From assembly GCF_003473485.1 (NCBI RefSeq), contig NC_053048.1:35088755-35152754 (forward strand): a DNA stretch of 64,000 bases, read 5' to 3'. A model generated the notes under the pieces. It was given only the letters and a program-made list of their open reading frames with translations. It ran no database searches and was not told the DNA's origin. Position numbers and translations under genes: made by a program. The stretch comes from Medicago truncatula. Its lineage: Eukaryota > Streptophyta > Magnoliopsida > Fabales > Fabaceae. Positions 48,801 to 58,799 of the stretch are shown one piece after another. Position 1 is the first letter of the stretch. The number at the start of each line of letters is the position of its first letter.

Positions 48801-49970
48801 CATCTAGTCTGTTCAAATGTTTTGGTTTGACAAGTAATTGAAGTTTTTCAAAATTACCGTGCAGTTATTATCACGTTATTCTGAGCTTTTCTTGCAAGTT
48901 TTTGTAACAATTATAGTAGATACAATTCATTTCCCAAAACTATTCTATTATGAAAAACAGTCAAAAGTGTTTACTCAAACCGAAGAAGCACTTATCTTCT
49001 CCCCATAATCTTTTATTGATTTGTTTCTACACGGCACATGTTAATATTTAGGTTAATTTTTCTTGTAATTACACAGTCTCGTCAAACTGTTGCTATGCCA
49101 TGATTGATTCAATAAAATAAAAATAAACGATTCTCATGACTCTGCGAATAGGTTTTTGATAAAGACATTGGGCAAGATAAACGATTGGGAGTAGCAAAAT
49201 TGCCACTTATTAACCTGGAAGCAGAAACTGAAAAGGAAATTGAACTGAGGCTTCTGTCATCGCTTGATACATTGAAAGTAAAAGATAAGAAGGATCGAGG
49301 AACCTTGAGAATAAAGGTATAAATAGACATGCATCTGTTGAGTAGAGATTCTCTTCATTTCTCAAAAGAAGTAGATGACTCTATTACTATGATTTTGTGT
49401 GTATAAAAGCCTAATTACATTACAAGTTTGAAATGTGTGCCTTTATACAACCCAAACTACAAAACCTTCTTCTTTTCTAATCATGCTTACGCCGACATAT
49501 TTTAGTCCCTTGCTATTCTGTATACATTTACTACATGTTGTCTCAGTTGATTGAAAGTTATAATTTCATTTGAATTTCAGTATTTCTATCATGAATTTAA
49601 CAAGGAAGAACAGATGGCTGCACTAGAAGCAGAGAAAATGACACTAGAACAAAGGAAGAAACTGAAAGAGGAAGGAGTTATTGGAAGTACAATGGACGCA
49701 CTAGACGGAGCAGCATCAGTAGTTGGTTCTGGTGCTGGACTTGTAGGAAGTGGGATTGGTGCTGGAGATGGAATGGTGGGACACGGATTTGGTGCTGGAG
49801 CTGGAATTGTTGGCAGTGGGCTTGGTGCCGTAGGCAGTGGACTGAGCAGGGCAGGAAAGTTCATGGGCAGGACAATCACAGGGCAATCTGCATCAAGAAG
49901 GAGTGCCAGCGGTTCATCTACTCCTGTCTTTAATGTGGAGGAAAGTGGGGGTGGCGCAAAGCCACGGTAA
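42849..49970 (+). CDS. SYT7: Plant synaptotagmin with SMP and one C2 domain (SYT7/CLB1 type)
   Basis: Eleven coding exons join in frame to 514 aa: 42849-42953, 44152-44253, 44402-44452, 45931-46051, 47078-47196, 47281-47379, 47921-48001, 48095-48180, 48387-48612, 49152-49316, 49581-49970. Order of parts: N-terminal membrane anchor (MGLFFGIFLGVLFGVALMAG), SMP lipid-transfer domain about 66-250 (WLNKQLSKLWPFV, VEPLLEEYRP, LGTVAPKIEGI, GGDPNIVLGVEAL, LPGLSDMIDDTV), one C2 domain about 256-355 (GKSDPYVVV, NPIWNEEF, FDKDIGQD), a charged coiled segment and a Gly-rich tail. One C2 domain and this tail match Arabidopsis SYT7/CLB1/NTMC2T4 (about 510 aa) rather than SYT1-5 with two C2 domains. Such proteins tether endoplasmic reticulum to other membranes and bind lipids in a calcium-dependent way. 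Loop 1 of the C2 domain has Glu (EMIGKSD) where Asp is usual. Introns 1 and 3 contain transposon pieces. Confidence 0.92.
43214..43456. mobile_element. Possible MITE in intron 1 of the synaptotagmin gene
   Basis: 'gtgcatgtttggttc' at the left and 'catggaaccaaacata' at the right are complementary, a common DNA-transposon end theme. The exact ends and target duplication are not resolved. Confidence 0.4.
44990..45110 (-). mobile_element. Ty1/copia RNase H fragment in intron 3
   Basis: The minus strand reads LVSW, a stop, then SKKQIIVARSIIVAEYQSIA, the signature of copia RNase H (usually SKKQ..VSRSS.EAEYRALA). The stop and short length show a decayed fragment. Surrounding intron sequence from about 44600 to 45250 may belong to the same insertion. 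Confidence 0.7.
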
Positions 49971-50434
49971 TTTTTTCTTCCTGGACACGTCAAGATAGTA
50001 ATGAAATGACCTTAATATTTTAGTTTTTGGGATTTTACAGTAGATATGTTGATTTCTTTTGTTGCTTGTTCTCTTGCATCATAATATGATGCTTTTTTCA
50101 TTGGAGATAGATTGAACACTAATAGCAGGAATTACGATTTAGTTTTAGTTTTACCCCATCTTTTATCTGTAAAGTATTTTAACCTGGATGTGTAATAAAA
50201 CTGAACAAATTGTAAAAACTGTTCTTATATGTTGGAGGTGAAAGTGATTGAAAACAAAAACATCATGTTAGGCAAACTCTTGCTCCATTAGTTTTTCTTA
50301 TCCTGTGTTCTGAAATCTAAATTTATGTTGCAGATTTTTTGAGTGTACCACAATACCTTTTTGGGTACTTCGTAATTCACCGCACGAAAGACCAAAATAC
50401 ACCTGCATTTCTGCTATGAAAGTGACTTTCATCA
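49971..50434. other. Synaptotagmin 3' region
   Basis: Expected 3' untranslated region, followed on the minus strand by a short frame (50435 to 50298 region: LMKVTFIAEMQVYFGLSCGE) that may be residual sequence of the broken gene beyond the MITE. Confidence 0.4.
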
Positions 50435-50816
50435 GGCTTTGTTTGAGAGTTTGGAGGGGAAGGGAGGGGAGGGCTTTGGGGGGTTGGAAATATATAGAAA
50501 AATGGACAAAAAAATTCACATTTTTTGAAAGAACAATTTTTTAGAGAATGATAAACTAATATTTATGATTAATATACTTTTAATTTTAAGAATATTATAA
50601 CAACATAGATTGAATTTGAAAAATTGATATAAACCCTCCATAACCCCCCAAAATCCACCTCCAATACAATTTTTGAGTTCCCCCAAATGAGGGGGATTTT
50701 TTATTATGAGTAAAAAATTAACCTCCAAAGCCCTCTCCTCCCAATGTCTTTTATTTCTTCCACTTGCTCCTTCCTTTTTTTTCAAAACCCTCCCCTTCAA
50801 ACTCCCAAACAAAGCC
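50435..50816. mobile_element. MITE with G-rich inverted ends
   Basis: The left end GGCTTTGTTTGAGAGTTTGG and the right end, complement of CAAACTCCCAAACAAAGCC, are inverted repeats extended by G-rich/C-rich tracts (ggaggggaaggga; ccctccccttc). The length is 382 bp. Possible 3-bp target duplication tca/taa is imperfect. It lies inside the calmodulin-binding-like sequence and supplies its last codons. Confidence 0.75.
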
Positions 50817-51650
50817 TAAGAGTACTTCATCTGAGCCGTAGCTTCTAGATTTTGAACGATCATCAGAAGAGAGGTCTTCAGCTTCAGGTAGAAGAATTTC
50901 ATCAAATGCTTTTTCCACGAGCTCAATTACATTCTTCTTTTCATCATCCATATCCGAATCTGTTTCATTATAATTGTGACAAGAAGAGTTGTTTCCTCCA
51001 TTAAACGCGACATCGCCTTGCTCTCTACCTTCTTTGTCCTTCCCAGCAAAGGGATGCTTATTATCACATTTTCCTGTGTTACTTAATACTGCATGCTTAT
51101 ACATCAAAATGCAACTTTTTTTTTTTTTTATATATTTCTGATCTCTTTCCTGCACTCCATATGCCACACTAGTAGCACTACCAGGTTTAGGCTCTTCTTG
51201 TGCAAAATTCTTCTGCAGCACTTCATAATCTGGCTCCATATTCTTCCCTTTAGTTGAAGTGTCACATTCATTAACTGTGGATGGAGGAGTATCATGAGGC
51301 TTAAAAGGCGATGTTTCTCTAGCCACATTTTTCACATTCTGAACTTGAGAGTTACCTTCTTCGCTGTGGACAGTTTTGTTAATCTGAGTGGCTTTCCTTG
51401 CATTACCAATTTGCTTTGATCTTCCATCCTTTTTTGTGGACTTCTGTGTCTTCAACTGACGTCTTCTCATCGACACAAAGCGCTTCAACGGAGGCAAATC
51501 ACCGTGGTGACGACCATGAAGAGAGCAGTAAGTATATGGACAAACCTTAACAGCCAATACTCCTTGAGAACCACTTCCCTCTTGTGGGAGGTCAATGTGA
51601 TCAGGAAAATGGGAATCCTTGATTGTAGAAGAACGTGTGGCTTTATGCAA
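50817..51650 (-). pseudogene. Truncated plant calmodulin-binding protein-like gene
   Basis: The minus-strand frame 51650-50751 has no ATG at its start; an in-frame TGA lies just upstream. CPYTYCSLHGRHHGDLPPLK followed by RFVSMRRRQLKTQKS is the conserved block found in plant calmodulin-binding-domain proteins (PICBP-like). An A9 run near 51658-51666 separates this frame from an upstream stretch KLETCEDL in another frame, consistent with a one-base indel. The tail is acidic and ends NVIELVEKAFDEILLPEAED, then SYGSDEVLL, where the MITE begins; the last ~20 codons and the stop are MITE sequence. The usual C-terminal calmodulin-binding domain is absent. I read it as a relic; an unrecognised exon structure could change this. 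Confidence 0.6.
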
Positions 51651-51666
51651 ACTTGGTTTTTTTTTT

Positions 51667-52689
51667 ATGAGATCCTCACAGGTTTCAAGCTTAATCTTCT
51701 ACTAAAATTCAAGTTATTATTTATTATTTTCCAACTCCATTCCATGCGAGTAAAGCAATATATATATTGTTGCTTGTTTACCAAGCAAAGGAGTGGATTC
51801 CCTAAAAAGGTGTCAACCTACTGAATGAAGGTTATCTAAAAGCAGTGAAACCCGACAATATTTCAGATAGCCTTTCAATTTTTTATGGAGGAGTACAGCA
51901 ATATTTACCAATTAACAATTTTTAGTGTTTATACGTATATTGAGAGAAACCCGATAAATAGTTTAAATTGTATTACACGCCCAAATAGAATATTAACCAA
52001 GTGGCTCAGGTGTTGTCTTCAAAACAAAACAAAAAATAAGTGGCTCAAGTGTTATAACATCCACCAAAATATGAATCGTTACGAAAAACACGAGTTTGAT
52101 TTGTAAATGGAACATTATTGATTAGACCGTTCTTATCTTTGATTGTGTGTCTTTTCCTAAAAACCGGAGAGCTAACGCCAAGAAAATATATTAACGAAGT
52201 ATATAGCCCATGTACCATTTGCAGGAATGATAATACTCCAATCTAATTGTCTACATAACAGAACATGAACTTGTCCAGTCAATCGATATCTTGAAATTTA
52301 ATGTCTAACGTTGTGTGTGTGAAATATTGTTGGAATGTACAAAATCAAACTCAACAAATTGAGATTCACATTGGCATGATAAATGTTTGTGATTCAAGCA
52401 CTTGAACATGGAAAGACTATAGAAGCAAAGAAAGTGTTGCAGCAGAAATATAAGCCTATCTACGATAGCTGATTGTAAAGTGCAAATTGGAGCCAGTTCT
52501 AAAACTATCTAAAAAACCATGTTTCAGTGCTTATTTTTCACCTTCCAAAGAGCTTAAGTTTCCAGAGGCCCAAATCTGCATTCAAAATTGAAAAGTTAAG
52601 CCAATCCAAACAACCCTACAGGAAAACAGCCTTATTTCCTCTTGAATCAATAAATTGAAAAGTTATTAGTTTTACTTACGTAGCTTAAA
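51667..52689. other. Non-coding spacer
   Basis: No gene recognised. 51980-52090 repeats 'aagtggctcargtgtt' twice. The right end is expected to include the 3' untranslated region of the following minus-strand F-box gene. Confidence 0.4.
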
Positions 52690-54748
52690 TCAATAAACTG
52701 ATATCTGACAAGTTGCAGATGCCCTCTGAGAAGAGAATATTTCATCTTCAATTAGAACTTTGTTTATAGCACTCGAGCTCCAAATACTCATGGTGTTTAA
52801 AACACCTGCATTGTTTAGAATGAATTTGGAAAAACTTATGTCCCGCTTTAGGTCCATAGCTCCAAAATCACGGATAGAGCAGCTTATGAGATGTGATCCA
52901 ATACATGGTGGAACGGATGCTGGGTCCACCCATGCTTCTGGCAGTTCGCACTCATTAACTTGTGGTAAGTACAATGGCGGAGGGGGCAGATGGGTGGATT
53001 GCCTGTCAATTATCTGTTGAAAAGTAAAATTTAAAAATATTCAAGCATTATGAACTGGTCCATACATAAAATTTTCAACTAATATTATAAATTGGATTGG
53101 GCCATCGCTAAAATGTTAAATCAACCGACCTGATACAGATCTAACATCTGAAGATTTGGACAATGCTTCAGGACTTCAATAGTCATCTCATGCCAGTCGA
53201 AATTAATTACCAAATGTGTCAAGTACTGAAAAACTGGGAATTCAGAAGGCAGAGGGTGATATACCTGAGATAAAATATGTACAATTGTCAAAAACCAACT
53301 AAATAAATCTAGATATAGACTAAAATGAAGGGCTTATAAAAATAAGTTGAAAAAAACTTATAAAAATGTCATAATCCCTTTCTTTTCTAAGTTCTCCCAG
53401 ATAAGTGTTGTCTGGACTCTGGATAAACAGCTTACTTTGCAATTTATATAGCATAAACGCTCATCGTATAAGCGCTTAATAGTAAGCTATTACAACTTAT
53501 TTTGTAGCATAAACACTAATCATATAAGCGATTAAGAATAAGCTATTTCAGTAACAAAAGATAAAATAAAGTCAAATGGTTTTCGTATAATCTAAAAGTT
53601 GTATAAATAAGCTATACTAAAAGTCTTATAGAAATAAGCTGAAAATCGTTTTGCAGCTTATATAGTATAAACGCTCATCATATAAACTGAAAGTTTCAGC
53701 ATTTGACAACCGCCATTGTGTGTTTAAGAGCCTTGGAACGTGAAAATACAGAGGCTACAACTTGTAGCATCTATCCGAACGCATTTATACACCATCATAA
53801 CAAACAGAAACTTCTGTACATATGATAAGATAGACAAACAGCAAACAGCTTTTGGATATGTCATAAGCTTTTTTCGTAACATGTGTTTAATTATAAAGGA
53901 CACAGAATGATGCAAGAAAGATCACATACCTTGCTAAGTTGAAGTCTCAGAAATTTCATGTTAGGGAATGACTGCATGGGAATGTGAATGTACAAGCCTG
54001 TCATGTCGGCTTTCACCAAATGACTAAGTCTCAGATCACGAAACTCTTCATGCAGAGGCGCGTTCTTCTTCCTGAAACGACGATAAAAAGCCCTTTCTGT
54101 ACTATAAACATGAGAAACGAGGTAGTCTTCAAGCAGAGGAGAAGCAGCAAGAATCAGTGCAAAGTCTCTATCTGTGTCAAATTCCAGGAATTCGACATGA
54201 AGAATTTTAAGTACCGGAAAGTCAAGCTGTACTCGAGAAAAGATCGACCCAGAACCAATTATTGTTGTCGTAAACCATCGAAGCTTGAGAATAGTAAGCG
54301 TCTTGCATTGCAAGACGGTTACCGGCAACCTCGGTATGAGCAGGTAATGTGCCTTATCCGGATAATAATCCACGTCCGGAATGAATCGCTGAATTAAAGA
54401 AAGTTCTCGAACACCTCGTTGGACCAGATGATTGCACCAGATTTTGATATAAGGTGTGAAATTCTCCATATAGCAGTTGTGTGTGAAAGTAATTTCAAGA
54501 TTAAATACACCATCGAAACAAGCTAGAAGATTCATACCAACAAAATGAGCGAACCTCTCCACGTCCTCCTTTGTAAGGTAATGAGAACCGATCGTGAATG
54601 TGAACTTGTGAATGGGGAAATTGGACAAACGAAAGGAAAGATTTGAGATCTTGAAAATATCTTCCATTGGAAGAAAAGATGTAATGTGTGTTAGAACTTG
54701 ATCGGGTAATGCACTGAATCTGTCTTCCGCCGGAATTCCTTCTTCCAT
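52690..54748 (-). CDS. F-box/LRR/FBD protein 1
   Basis: Minus-strand exons 54748-53930, 53264-53130 and 53013-52690 join to 425 aa. Residues 8-48 are an F-box (EDRFSALPDQVLTHITSFLP), but the part after it reads MEDIFKISNLSFRLSNFPIH instead of the usual TSVLSKRWxxLW, so the second half of the F-box is lost. LRR-like segments follow (LTILKLRWF, FPVLKILHVEFLEF, SPLLEDYLV), then a C-terminal FBD domain (CSIRDFGAMDLKRDISFSKF, ILNNAGVLNTMSIW, ASATCQISVY). Such proteins are substrate receptors of SCF ubiquitin ligases; weak SKP1 binding might be expected given the F-box change. Intron 1 contains hAT-like subterminal repeats. It shares architecture and the same exon phases with the gene at 62488-63882. 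Confidence 0.85.
53430..53700. mobile_element. hAT-like repeat fragment in intron 1 of F-box gene 1
   Basis: Repeated 'agcttatatagcataaacgctcatcatataa' units and 'aataagctat' motifs resemble the subterminal repeats of the element at 37899-38868. Ends are not resolved. Confidence 0.5.
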
Positions 54749-55440
54749 GGTGAATGGAAGGGTGGTTTTGGCAGTGGAGACGATGGCAGGGTTTGGGAGA
54801 GAAGATGAGAGATGAGAGGGTAGTGCTGCAGAGGGTTTTGAAAGTGGAGGGAAAGTTGGAAACAGTTATTTATTTAATTTAAAGATTTAGGCCCATTTGT
54901 TTTAGATTTTAAAAAAATGGATTTGGTTATTAAAAAATATTTCAAATTCATCCTCTTAATAGATAATTTAATATGCATTATACTTTAATCTATTTTAGCA
55001 TAAATAAATATTTTTATGATATTTGAACCACCATTCATTTAGGAAAAATAGATTTGGTTTCTTTATGATTTAAATGACAATGATGATTAAATTTAAATAT
55101 TTTTTTATTAATTTTATAATTTATGGTATAAAATTCACTTATAAATAATCCTACTTCATGAAAATCACATAATCAAACATGACTGATAACCACTCTATCA
55201 CTCATATTATCTAAATGGTAAATATAAACTCCCCCCTTACCTTAACCTTCCAAATCTAAGTTTTAATCTTCAATCTACTCCCGCTCTTGGGTTTTCCTCC
55301 AAACTAAATATCATTTTCTTGAAATTCTTCTTTCTCCCTCTTTCTCTTTATTTTCTCTCTTCTCCCAACTTGCCTCTTTTCTCTAAAAGTGTTATAATGA
55401 GCCCTTGAAAAAATGTTGCTCACACTTCACTCAATGCTAG
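54749..55440. other. Upstream region of F-box gene 1
   Basis: Presumed promoter and 5' untranslated region, AT-rich, with CT-rich sequence at 55310-55390. No further gene. Confidence 0.4.
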
Positions 55441-55445
55441 GAAAC

Positions 55446-56789
55446 TGATGTAGTATTTTTGCATCAAACAATTGTAAGTATTTTATATCGTCTCCTCAGG
55501 GACTGGTGCGATATTCTAAGCAGTTCAACAATCGATGTCGTTCTGAGCTAAAGTTTCGATAATGGTTTTTGTTCATAAACTATAGAACTACAGAAAGGTA
55601 AATGGGACGAGAGTTAACAGGGAAATGATTATGTTGGGATTAAACTTCATCAACCTATTCATATGTATTCTCGGATTAGTGTTGCATATCTTAATTATCA
55701 ATTGATATTATCACATATCGCTCAACAACATCATTCGTGTCCAAATAATGTCGTGAATTCTATTGAGTCGTTCAATCGTTGATTTCCCAAACTACTGAAC
55801 GATCCACTAGTCGATTGTATCGTTGTATAGTTGATTTCCCAAACTATTCAATGATGCAAAAGCTTTAAGTTCCAATAGTCAAAGTGATTACCAAAACCTA
55901 ATTCCATGTCTAGAACAAGAGATTTGATAGAAGATTATTCTAACCTAAATTCAAAAGGTATTTTTCAATCACGATTCAAATCCATAAGATCAAAATGGAA
56001 AACAAGAATAACCTCAATGTCAAAAGATAACTAAGAACAAACAACATCATAATCAAAAGGAATACATACTAATAGAGTTGATTACATCTAATCCCAACAA
56101 AAAGAGTTTAGCTACACATTGTCATGGTAACCTTACAAGGAGAAAAGAAGAGATGAAATGAGCAAGCCATGATGTCTCAATGATCTTGGAGATTCCTTCA
56201 ATCCTTGTGCTCCTTGCTCCTTAAGTTCTCTCTGGTTTTCCCCTGCTCTTTCTCTCCCTCAAGTGGTCTATGATATGATAATATCTTAGATATATCTGCT
56301 GATCTGAGTGAATGGTCTTTATATAGTTTTGATCTGACTCAACTCGCCTCGCGAGTAGGTGTTCTCGCCATGGCGAGTTGAGCTTTCATCCCCTATAGGT
56401 TTCTGCCACGTCAGCTTGAAGAGGTTAGGCCGCCTTAGCTCGCCTCGCGAGTAGTTTTGCTCGCCATGGCGAGCTCTTGGATTTCCTTGCTCGCCTTTCA
56501 CTCGCCATGGCGAGTTGGAAGCGAGTGAGAGATGGACTTTCTGCCTCAGCTCGCCATGAAGTCGCCTTGGGCTCGCCTGGCGAGTTGACCTTTTTCATTT
56601 CTTCATGTTTTCTTGCTTTTTAAGTATCCAGGCATGCATTTTCCTACACAAACAGTTGGCATTAGATGTAAAAAGCATAATTGAATGATTCTTCAATATT
56701 TGTGAGCTTTTTCACTAGATAACTTGCAAACCAAGTAATCAAAGTGCCTAAAATGTATGTCCTATTTAACTGTTTTCTGACACTTATCA
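55446..56789. mobile_element. Solo LTR with palindrome cluster
   Basis: The 1344-bp segment starts TGATGTAGTATTTTTGCATC and ends CTGACACTTATCA. An exact 5-bp target-site duplication GAAAC lies at 55441-55445 and 56790-56794. The 'tatatcgtctcctcagggactggtgcg' stretch near the left end is a motif I have seen in plant Ty3-type LTRs. No internal genes. It has a cluster of CTCGCCATGGCGAG palindromes at 56343-56584. Confidence 0.85.
56343..56584. repeat. Cluster of CTCGCCATGGCGAG palindromes
   Basis: The perfect 14-bp palindrome CTCGCCATGGCGAG occurs at 56364-56377, 56460-56473 and 56501-56514. CTCGCCTCGCGAG occurs at 56343-56355 and 56439-56451 and CTCGCCTGGCGAG at 56572-56584. It is the most GC-rich block of the solo LTR. 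Confidence 0.85.
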
Positions 56790-56794
56790 GAAAC

Positions 56795-57463
56795 ACGAGT
56801 AATTTACTAATATAACCTCATCGGCAGTTACCAGCGAACATTTACGTCTTTTTCTAGTGTGTTTCAGCCTTGTTTGAAGTGTGAACAACAATTATCGAGC
56901 TCTTGACCTACTTTCACAAAGAATACTCCTCTTGTATACTCTAGGGCTTAGTCATACTCGCTAATGAGCTTAGTAACTTTCTACTACTCATAAAATATCT
57001 CTGCTCACTAGACCAAAAAAAATATACATCTCTACCCAATTACTTCATGACAACCCCCACTATTACTCATACACAACTTATTCTTTTTTTTTTTTTGTCA
57101 TACTCACTAATGAGCTTAGTAACTTTCTACTACTCATAATTGTGGAGAAGTGGAGTGTCCGGGGTTCGAACCTCGGCCCCTGCATATAAAATGCGATATC
57201 TCTACCAACTGAGTTAAGCTCACGGGGATCACCACTTATTCTATTAATTACCCCAAGTTACTACCAATTTTCTTAAATATTCTCCATACTCAAAATAATA
57301 AAATTCTCTTCATTATAAAATTACTAAATTACCCTTACTTCTTCAATGACCAAAATACCCTTATCGTTTAAAAATTCACTAATCCCAAATCAAACACATG
57401 AAATAAACAATTAAATAAATATAATATATAAATAAATAATCCTAACGAAAATTGAGGCGATAC
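56795..57463. mobile_element. Degenerate LTR fragment related to the outer LTR, split by a SINE
   Basis: 57290-57463 ('aaattactaaattacccttact...aataatcctaacgaaaattgaggcgatacac') aligns with 5520-5677 of the long LTR at 1441-5677, including the terminal 'gcgaaaat...' region, though the final GTTACA is changed. The left limit is uncertain. Confidence 0.5.
57085..57233 (-). mobile_element. tRNA-derived SINE with rearranged interior
   Basis: On the minus strand: GTGAGCTTAACTCAGTTGG (A box), GGTTCGAACCC (B box) and a poly-A tail (plus-strand poly-T from 57085). The target duplication is ACTTATTCT (57076-57084 and 57234-57242). The promoter half matches the SINE at 37341-37479, but the 3' half is replaced by 57097-57139, a near copy of the flanking DNA at 56951-56993. 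Confidence 0.75.
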
Positions 57464-57586
57464 ACTCTCTTTGTTAATTTTCGTCCACTTTGTCATTTTT
57501 TTGTTTTAAGTTTTTTATGTTTTCAAATTTGAAACTTTACCTTGTTACATTCTCTACCGTTGTCATACTCTCCTATATATGTATAC

Positions 57587-58473
57587 ATTGGCGGAGCCAC
57601 ATAGTGGTCAGGGGTTCAACTCCACCTTCTCAACTTTTCAATTTTACACCTATTTTACTATATTTTTAGTGTTTTGAACCCCCTCAAAATAAAACCTTGC
57701 ACCATATCGCAGTTGGGTCTGTGCACATACTGTGACCGTAATGCAATGCAGACTGTCTAAAGTCCAAGTCCAAGCAGAAGATAGAATTTTATATTATAAT
57801 TGATGATGATAGATTGGAATCAAAACAAAATACCTTAAATGAAAATTGAATCTGCTATAATAATGAACATGATATCTATAGTTTCGAGGCCTTTTCTTTG
57901 GGGGTTATAGGAATTTTTTTGGTAAAAGAAAATGTATAGGATACTATTGTATTTTCAAATTTTAATTGATAAAATATTCTATAATAGAAAAAAAAAAATG
58001 TAGGATGTGGAAATTTTTCTTAAATAAATATAAATATATTCTCTGATTATACTCATTGACTATCTAAAAACTAATTCGTTGATCAAAGATGTGGAAATTT
58101 TTCTTAAATAAATATAAATACATTCTTTGATTATACTCATTGACTATATAAAAACTAATTCAATTTTGATACATTTAGATATTGTGGGGGAGTTTGGGGA
58201 TCGTTTTGGAGCGGCAATGGACTAACTCTATGAACCGCTAAGAGAGAGACACCACACTCTTATCCAAAACACTAAGGAGGCAATATATTTATGGGTCTTC
58301 TCTCTTATATATCCAATATTTGCTCCATTCTAGTCGATGTGGGACATTATCACTCACAGTTGATTTCCAACGGATATCAATATGATATCGAAATACACAT
58401 TCTAGGTAAAAATTTGGTAGTTTGAAATTTTGAACCCCCTGACTCAGAGTTCTGACAACGCCACTGTGTATAT
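57587..58473. mobile_element. Non-autonomous TIR element ('ggcggagccac' type)
   Basis: The left end 'ttggcggagccacatagtgg' plus 'caggggttcaa' is mirrored at the right by 'ttgaaccccctgactcagag' and 'caacgccactg', an imperfect inverted repeat. The interior has an 84-bp tandem duplication (58004 and 58088) and, at 58187-58390, a segment with 'gatgtgggacattatcactca' that looks like another dispersed repeat. No transposase. Confidence 0.55.
58004..58165. repeat. 84-bp tandem duplication
   Basis: GATGTGGAAATTTTTCTTAA and what follows is repeated at 58004 and 58088 with few differences. Confidence 0.85.
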
Positions 58474-58799
58474 ATTTCTTCAATTAACAGTATATAAATA
58501 TAGATTACATTTTAAAGTGAGTAAAAAATAAATAAATTAAAGTGTGAAAAGATTAGGGTTTGTCTGTTAAGTTATTCTCAACTTGTCGTATTCTTATATG
58601 TATCATGTATGTGCACGTAAGTTCTCTCTCGCTAACAATCGCCATCTTTTAGTTTTCATTGATCACTCACTTACTTTAGTTTTCATTGTCATCATCAGGA
58701 CCGTTCTTGTGAAATTGGAGGCTTGATTCTGAAAGTAAAGATAGGTTCCTAAGAAGAAGAAAAACAATTTTTTTTAAAGAGGAAAAAAGTGTTTTTTTT

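Noticed and set aside
49589..49993. 134-aa minus-strand frame
   Set aside because: Shadow of the Gly-rich last exon of the synaptotagmin gene.
53984..54397. 137-aa plus-strand frame
   Set aside because: Antisense shadow of F-box gene 1 exon 1.
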